Positions 59,387 through 64,000 of a DNA stretch of 64,000 nt are shown here, in pieces. Source of the DNA: Candidatus Poseidoniales archaeon (GTDB lineage: Archaea; Thermoplasmatota; Poseidoniia; Poseidoniales; Poseidoniaceae); assembly GCA_003602415.1 (NCBI GenBank), contig QQSK01000003.1:93704-157703 (forward strand), read 5' to 3'. Position 1 is the stretch's first letter. Every line of letters starts with the position of its first letter. The translations under genes and the position numbers were made by a program. The notes under the pieces were generated by a model, which saw nothing but the letters and a program-made list of their open reading frames with translations, did no database searches and had not been told where the DNA came from.

Positions 59387-62300
59387 TCAACTTGGCCTTC
59401 TAGGTCCTCGATTATTTGTGGCCCTATTTTGCTTTTCAGAACGTATGGTATTGTGAGGAATTCCTTTTCTAGTTAAATCAGATGACATGATATTTGATTT
59501 AGTCCTTGAACGACCTGTTGGCTTACCTGCCTTACCGGACTTTCTCTGAATCAACTGTGACCTACCCCTGTAGGCAACTGGGCCAACTAATCTTTCCATT
59601 GCTGGAACTTCTGAACCTACTTCCTTAGGCCTTTTGAGCCACCAACCAGGGGATAGATTTTGGGACCTAGAATCCTTCTCTCTCTTCATTGCATTTGCTC
59701 TTCTAACCAATTTTGGTCGAACAGATCTTTCACTATCTTTTGAAACATAATTGGTCAGCCAACCTGGTAGACCAATGTCATAAACAATACCGTTGATGGT
59801 CAACAACATACCAGATAAGAGTAGATGGGTTCCAACCGGTAACTCACTTCGACTCAAGTTAATTTTGTGTCTTTTTATTCTCTTGGCATAAGCCACCATA
59901 GCTTTCTGGTCACGGTGTCTTATCACTCTAGATTGTTGCTTACTAAATCTTCTAGCACTTTGGTGAAGGAAAATTGAACCTAAGGCAACAGACCATCCTT
60001 GCAACATACCTACTTCTCCTGAGACGTAGATACCTGCAAGAATCCATAATGGAGTTAGAACTCCCCAATTGAATACTTGAGAAATAATGCCAGAGGTATA
60101 CCTTGGAGTCATTTTGCGTTCTACTGCGCTTGCAGCTGCAATCAAGATATTTGCGTTTAGAGCCTCGTCGACTCCGCTCTTCAACATCAATGCAGCAACA
60201 GGATTCACTGGAGCATCATCTATCCATTTACGAGAACGCTTAGTTGCTGAGTTGGTAAGCGCTACCTCGAGTTCGTCATTATAGTCGGATTTTGGACGAC
60301 CTAGGATGTTTGCCAACGCCTTTACTCTAGGGTCATATGGGTCCGTTTCTTCCAATTCAGTAAGCACACTCATGGCACTATGCCACTCGCCTTTATCGAT
60401 TAAACAAAGAGCTGCAGCAATTCTCGGTTTTGCCATCAAAGGATATTCTCTGACCAAACGCAAAGAAATATCCATTGCTTCTTTATGCTTATTTTGTGCA
60501 CGTAAAAGGGCGACATGAGATAACCTTGCATTCAATGTTAGGCTGTCTTTGTGAAGAGAACCATCTGTTGGTTGAGGGCTCCAAGAACGTAGCATGCGCA
60601 TCAAATCATTGAGATGATCAATACATGGGTTGTTTTCCCAATCCCATAAATCATCTTCATCAACTGTACCATTCCAAGGGTCGAACCATTCGCAGATGAA
60701 TGCTAGCAACTCAGGCTCATCATATCCTTCTGGTTGCTGAAGATTGTGAAGTGCTTCTCTAGCAGCATCTAATCTGCGACAAGCAATATGACCTGCGGCC
60801 ACAATCATTCTGGCCTCGTCATCATCCCCTCCAGCCTGTGCGAGTACTTTCTTTGCTTCCTCGATAGCCGTTGGCCATAGACCACGAATGGCCATTTCTA
60901 ACATTCTAGCACGACTTTTAGCCATTCTAACGATGGCCTCATCTTCACCAATAGAGCGTTCCTGGAATCTTATCAGAGCATCAAGGTCATTGTTTAATGC
61001 CGCATCAGCAACCAAATCAGACATCCAATTGCCTCCACCACTCATAATGGCACCTTCTCTTCTTTGGTCCGGATTCAAATCAAACTTCAAATTGCGCAAT
61101 GAATTGAATTTAGCAACAGACAGGACCCATGTTAGTAAGAAAATACTCTGACCTACAGCAATGAAAATCCAAGTAACCAATAAACGGTTCTTCTCATCAA
61201 AACCGCTATTTTCGAACCAATCGATGAATGGCATTAGATCACCAAATTCTTTGTAACAAACCAATATCAATAGCAGTGCAGTATATCCACTAAAACCTGC
61301 AAATGCAAAGTAAAGAACTCTTGCTTGCGCCCTATCTTCTGAACGAATTTCACGAGGAGATGCTAGTAATACACCGCCTAATCCTCCGAATGCTTGTCCT
61401 CCAAGGAACAAGTTTCTAATCAGTTCAAATATGAAAGCAAGACCTACAATAGCGATATTTAATGATAGATATGCTGCTAAAATTTCTGGCAAACTTTTCA
61501 GCGCTTCCCATTCAGCTAGCAATGGATTTTCTTGAATCTGAAGGTAAACCTGATGGCCCAGAATACCACCATAGTTCAGAACCTCCTGAGAATTATCAGG
61601 ATTGTTAATCATCACATATGCAACCGTTACAATTCCATTAATTGCAGTGAGTGGCATTGTCAAAAGGAAGAGAATCAAAATGAATGCAAATGCACGGCCA
61701 ATGAATCCCAATTTCTTAGCATCGATAGGATTTGGTCTTCCTAGCCAGGTTCGGTATTTTCCAATCATCAGCATGTTCCAAGAAGCACCCATTATACGAC
61801 CATATGCTAGAATGGTAGGACCCATGAATACTAATCCTGCAATCGCCAAAGCGAGTGGTTTTTGCTCATCAGTAACCCTTGGCAGCAAGAGTAAATACGA
61901 ACCAATGGAAAGCAAAAACAAACCGATCAATGTACCGCTTCTACGGAAGAAAAGACGGAAAAACTTGGTTTTACCAATTCCAACTCTTCTGCCTACTAGT
62001 TGACCGTTTAATGATTCCCAGGGAGAAATCAGAATTGGAATTAAAACCAATAATCCCATCAACAAAATGTTAGGGAGATAGTAGACTTCAGGTTCGAAAA
62101 CCAATTCCGCAATAAGCAGAAGAACGCCTGTCATAGCCATCATGTAGAGTGCAATACCAAAACCTACGTTAGGTAACTTCAACAGTTTCTTCACTCCACC
62201 TCTACCCTTGGTGAGACTATGGACCTCATACAAACCATCGTCTATCTCAAAACCAACTTGTAAACCAGACAACTGAGTTGGAATCATCCATTTCCACAGA

Positions 62301-62440
62301 ATTAATGCTGTCAAAAATGCAATTAGAAATGGGAAAAGATGGTCAATGGATAAATTCGCTGGATTCTCTATCGTGCTTGCACTAACTAGTGGTAGTAAAA
62401 CCACGCTAAGCAAAGCGGCGAGAATCTGACTCCTCATCAC
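59387..62440 (-). CDS. Large polytopic membrane protein with TPR-like region and basic tail
   Basis: 1017 residues. Signal-like N-terminus (ILAALLSVVLLPLVSA), about eight to ten helices to residue 460, then a cytoplasmic helical-repeat region (about 470-740: DLVADAALNNDLDALIRFQERS, EARMIVAAGHIACRRLDAAREAL, LVREYPLMAKPRIAAALCLIDKGEW). Two further membrane segments lie at about 780-820, and a very basic tail of 150 residues ends RATNNRGPRRPS. First third shows no transporter signature. Unknown role; the tail could bind RNA, DNA or ribosomes. Confidence 0.75.
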   Translation of the reverse strand: MMRSQILAALLSVVLLPLVSASTIENPANLSIDHLFPFLIAFLTALILWKWMIPTQLSGLQVGFEIDDGLYEVHSLTKGRGGVKKLLKLPNVGFGIALYMMAMTGVLLLIAELVFEPEVYYLPNILLMGLLVLIPILISPWESLNGQLVGRRVGIGKTKFFRLFFRRSGTLIGLFLLSIGSYLLLLPRVTDEQKPLALAIAGLVFMGPTILAYGRIMGASWNMLMIGKYRTWLGRPNPIDAKKLGFIGRAFAFILILFLLTMPLTAINGIVTVAYVMINNPDNSQEVLNYGGILGHQVYLQIQENPLLAEWEALKSLPEILAAYLSLNIAIVGLAFIFELIRNLFLGGQAFGGLGGVLLASPREIRSEDRAQARVLYFAFAGFSGYTALLLILVCYKEFGDLMPFIDWFENSGFDEKNRLLVTWIFIAVGQSIFLLTWVLSVAKFNSLRNLKFDLNPDQRREGAIMSGGGNWMSDLVADAALNNDLDALIRFQERSIGEDEAIVRMAKSRARMLEMAIRGLWPTAIEEAKKVLAQAGGDDDEARMIVAAGHIACRRLDAAREALHNLQQPEGYDEPELLAFICEWFDPWNGTVDEDDLWDWENNPCIDHLNDLMRMLRSWSPQPTDGSLHKDSLTLNARLSHVALLRAQNKHKEAMDISLRLVREYPLMAKPRIAAALCLIDKGEWHSAMSVLTELEETDPYDPRVKALANILGRPKSDYNDELEVALTNSATKRSRKWIDDAPVNPVAALMLKSGVDEALNANILIAAASAVERKMTPRYTSGIISQVFNWGVLTPLWILAGIYVSGEVGMLQGWSVALGSIFLHQSARRFSKQQSRVIRHRDQKAMVAYAKRIKRHKINLSRSELPVGTHLLLSGMLLTINGIVYDIGLPGWLTNYVSKDSERSVRPKLVRRANAMKREKDSRSQNLSPGWWLKRPKEVGSEVPAMERLVGPVAYRGRSQLIQRKSGKAGKPTGRSRTKSNIMSSDLTRKGIPHNTIRSEKQNRATNNRGPRRPS

Positions 62441-62463
62441 CCATGCCTACGGCATGTGCTTCA

Positions 62464-63675
62464 TCATCTCTTCGCCGACCTGTGACGAGCCAAAAACTTC
62501 TCAATTTTGTCGAATGCTAGGTTAAGTGTCTCCTCATCGGCCAAATATACAATCCGAATATGACCTCTGCCTTTTTCTGGAGAAAAACCACTTCCATGAA
62601 CAACTAATACATGTTCCTCATGAAGTAATTTCAATACAAATTCCTTGTCATTATTGGACCAATAGTCGTCATCCAAGCGAACGAACATGTAGAATGCTCC
62701 ACCTGGTGCTTCAACTTCCAACCCTTCGATATTTGCAATTCTATCGAGGCAAAGTTGTCGTCTTTTTTGAACTCGAGATGAATATTCATCCATCCATGAC
62801 CTGTCTTGTTCTAACCCTGCAAGATATCCCAATTGAGCAGGGGTGCTAGCACATAGCCTTGAGCGAAGAAGTCTTTCAATTCCATCTCTCACATCAACCA
62901 TTACATTTGTTGGGTCGTGAATTGCAAGATATCCGATTCTCCATCCTGGTGCATAATACACTTTGGAAACACCATTCAATGCGAATACTGGGACATCATT
63001 GGAACGTGAAGCTATCGATGCATGCTTACCACTGAAGTCTAAGCCATCGTAAATCTCGTCAGCCACAATCATACAGTTTGGCCATTTTTTTGCTATTGAA
63101 AGTAGTCTATCTATCTCATCACTACCCGCTACATTACCGGTCGGATTATTTGGATTGATTACGACAAGTAATCTCACATCATCATCCATTTTTGCTTCTA
63201 TATCATCAAAATCGATTGACCATCCATCATTAGATTTTAGGGCATATTCAATGGTTTGAGCGCCATACATCTGAGGATAGGCCATGTAAGGAGGATAATG
63301 AGGGCCTGGTGCGAGAACTTTGTTTCCTTCCTCCAAAGTTGCAGCGAAAATAATCTGAAGTGCCTCTGTGACTCCGTGACAAACATAGACATCGCTTGGA
63401 GCACAGTTCCAACCTTTGTTACTCTCATCTTCTGATATGGCTGCTCTCAATTGAGCAAGACCATATGAGGGAGAGTATCCGTTATTTCCTTCAGCCAGAC
63501 CTTCTCGATATGCTTCAACCATATGCTGAGGAGTGGGAAGTCCAGGGTATGCAATCGGATCTCCGATGTTTAGTTTGATAATTTTATGACCTTCCGATTC
63601 CAGTTTAGTTGCTGGAACGACTACATCTCGTATTGCATATTCAATTGTTGATGCACGAGATGAGACTGGAATCAA
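62464..63675 (-). CDS. Class I aminotransferase (AspC/AlaT-like)
   Basis: 403 residues, PLP fold-type I. IGDPIAYPGLPTP, LRAAISEDESNKG, INPNNPTGNVAGSDEI, DEIYDGLDFSG and the PLP Lys in GVSKVYYAPGWRIGY are typical of alanine/aspartate aminotransferases of the archaeal AlaT group. Transamination between glutamate and pyruvate or oxaloacetate is likely. Its start overlaps the upstream EVE gene by 4 bp, so translation is coupled. Confidence 0.9.
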   Translation of the reverse strand: MIPVSSRASTIEYAIRDVVVPATKLESEGHKIIKLNIGDPIAYPGLPTPQHMVEAYREGLAEGNNGYSPSYGLAQLRAAISEDESNKGWNCAPSDVYVCHGVTEALQIIFAATLEEGNKVLAPGPHYPPYMAYPQMYGAQTIEYALKSNDGWSIDFDDIEAKMDDDVRLLVVINPNNPTGNVAGSDEIDRLLSIAKKWPNCMIVADEIYDGLDFSGKHASIASRSNDVPVFALNGVSKVYYAPGWRIGYLAIHDPTNVMVDVRDGIERLLRSRLCASTPAQLGYLAGLEQDRSWMDEYSSRVQKRRQLCLDRIANIEGLEVEAPGGAFYMFVRLDDDYWSNNDKEFVLKLLHEEHVLVVHGSGFSPEKGRGHIRIVYLADEETLNLAFDKIEKFLARHRSAKR

Positions 63676-64000
63676 GAGACCCCACCCATCCTACAAATCT
63701 CATCATATTGTTGCTTTGAAACAGGTTGAACAGACAGCCTTTGACCTCTTTGAACTAGAGGCATATCATCTAACGCAGAATTAGCCTTGACATCTGCTAA
63801 ACTAACCATATCCATCTCCTGAACTGGTTCGATATCTACCATAATCCATCTTGGATTATCCGGAGAGGATTTCTCATCGAAATATTTTGAATTCGGGTCC
63901 CAAGAAGTATGATCAGGATAACCTTCACGACATACTCGAGCGATACCTGCAACATGTGGAGGTTTAGTATTAGAATGGTAGAAGAGAACCATATCTCCAA
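63672..64000 (-). CDS. EVE-domain protein, 5' end outside window
   Basis: The frame runs on past base 64000 on the minus strand, so the ATG at 63992 is internal (it lies in GDMVLFYHSN, the conserved EVE core). Signatures: HVAGIARVCREGYPDHTSWD, PRWIMVDIEPVQ and MPLVQRGQRLSVQPVSKQQYDEI. EVE/PUA-like domains bind modified bases in nucleic acids, and members occur as housekeeping genes in many bacteria. Only about 109 residues are present here. Confidence 0.87.
   Translation of the reverse strand, partial: GDMVLFYHSNTKPPHVAGIARVCREGYPDHTSWDPNSKYFDEKSSPDNPRWIMVDIEPVQEMDMVSLADVKANSALDDMPLVQRGQRLSVQPVSKQQYDEICRMGGVS

Overview
The window reads as a chromosomal segment of a planktonic euryarchaeon of the Marine Group II / Candidatus Poseidoniales type (inference). 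The archaeal markers are eS17, eL31, eL39, eS19, PDCD5, Kae1, EndA, archease and an archaeal-type SRP RNA. Mixed with them are many bacterial-type genes: FolE, TatC, proton-translocating transhydrogenase, MqnC, SHMT, YgfZ, PntAA/AB/B and a type IA topoisomerase. There are also several very large secreted proteins with Ca-binding Asp-rich repeats. Base composition is AT-rich, so the SRP RNA gene stands out as a GC island. I saw no insertion sequence, CRISPR array or integrase; apart from the accessory secreted proteins this looks like stable core chromosome.

Region by region. 1-2.7 kb: the end of an acidic protein, a zinc-ribbon protein, tRNA-Val(GAC) with a palindromic TATA promoter, a small DUF5679-like protein, an ABM-fold protein and imidazolonepropionase. 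2.7-9.6 kb (+): Kae1, a basic coiled-coil protein, a SlyD-like FKBP, methylmalonyl-CoA mutase large subunit with its epimerase, and a NatAB-like ABC exporter. 9.6-12.7 kb (+): a complete preQ0 (7-cyano-7-deazaguanine) operon, namely an unlisted ribbon-helix-helix protein, FolE, QueE, a QueC-MsrB fusion and QueD, preceded by tandem palindromes that look like an operator. 12.7-15.2 kb (-): a translation operon (eS19, PDCD5, eL39, eL31, eS17, an unknown 67-aa protein and a SpoU methyltransferase). 15.3-20.3 kb (+): membrane and secreted proteins and a PqqD-like protein. 20.3-21.3 kb (-): ArsC and an FGE-fold protein.

21.3-26.7 kb (+): a TPR protein with a TrmB/V4R regulator, IscA with YgfZ (Fe-S assembly), and a GST. 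26.7-31 kb: DUF2892 and malate dehydrogenase (-), divergent from pntAA-AB-B (+). 31-35.4 kb (+): a secreted CxCH protein, a TatC domain fused to an HdrA-like Cys domain, and an M6 metalloprotease. 35.3-39.2 kb: tRNA-splicing endonuclease (-), a wHTH/TerB-like protein, a RfaE-like kinase and archease (+), and an ABA4-like membrane protein (-). 39.2-41 kb (-): PyrD class 2, CXXXY-type CcmE and SRP RNA. 41-49.7 kb (+): a small unknown protein, topoisomerase I/III, geranylgeranyl reductase, a membrane protein, and a lipoprotein with TSP3 repeats and a PNGase F-like C-terminus. 49.7-64 kb (-): MqnC, a Xaa-Pro peptidase, a PKD protein, a 1031-aa TSP3 protein, an unknown protein, SHMT, a 1017-aa membrane/TPR protein, an aminotransferase and an EVE-domain protein cut by the window end.

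Together the genes suggest an aerobic or micro-aerobic heterotroph that degrades extracellular protein and glycoprotein (M6 protease, PNGase F-like protein, Xaa-Pro peptidase). It would use propionyl-CoA metabolism, menaquinone-linked respiration with covalent cytochrome c, and transhydrogenase for NADPH. The items most worth a second look are the QueC-MsrB fusion that has lost all four QueC zinc cysteines, the RHH/operator pair in front of that operon, the TatC-HdrA-like fusion, the archaeal PNGase F-like lipoprotein, and a pair of 18-bp perfect palindromes sharing a CTATAG core that sit at the same place between stop and next gene.
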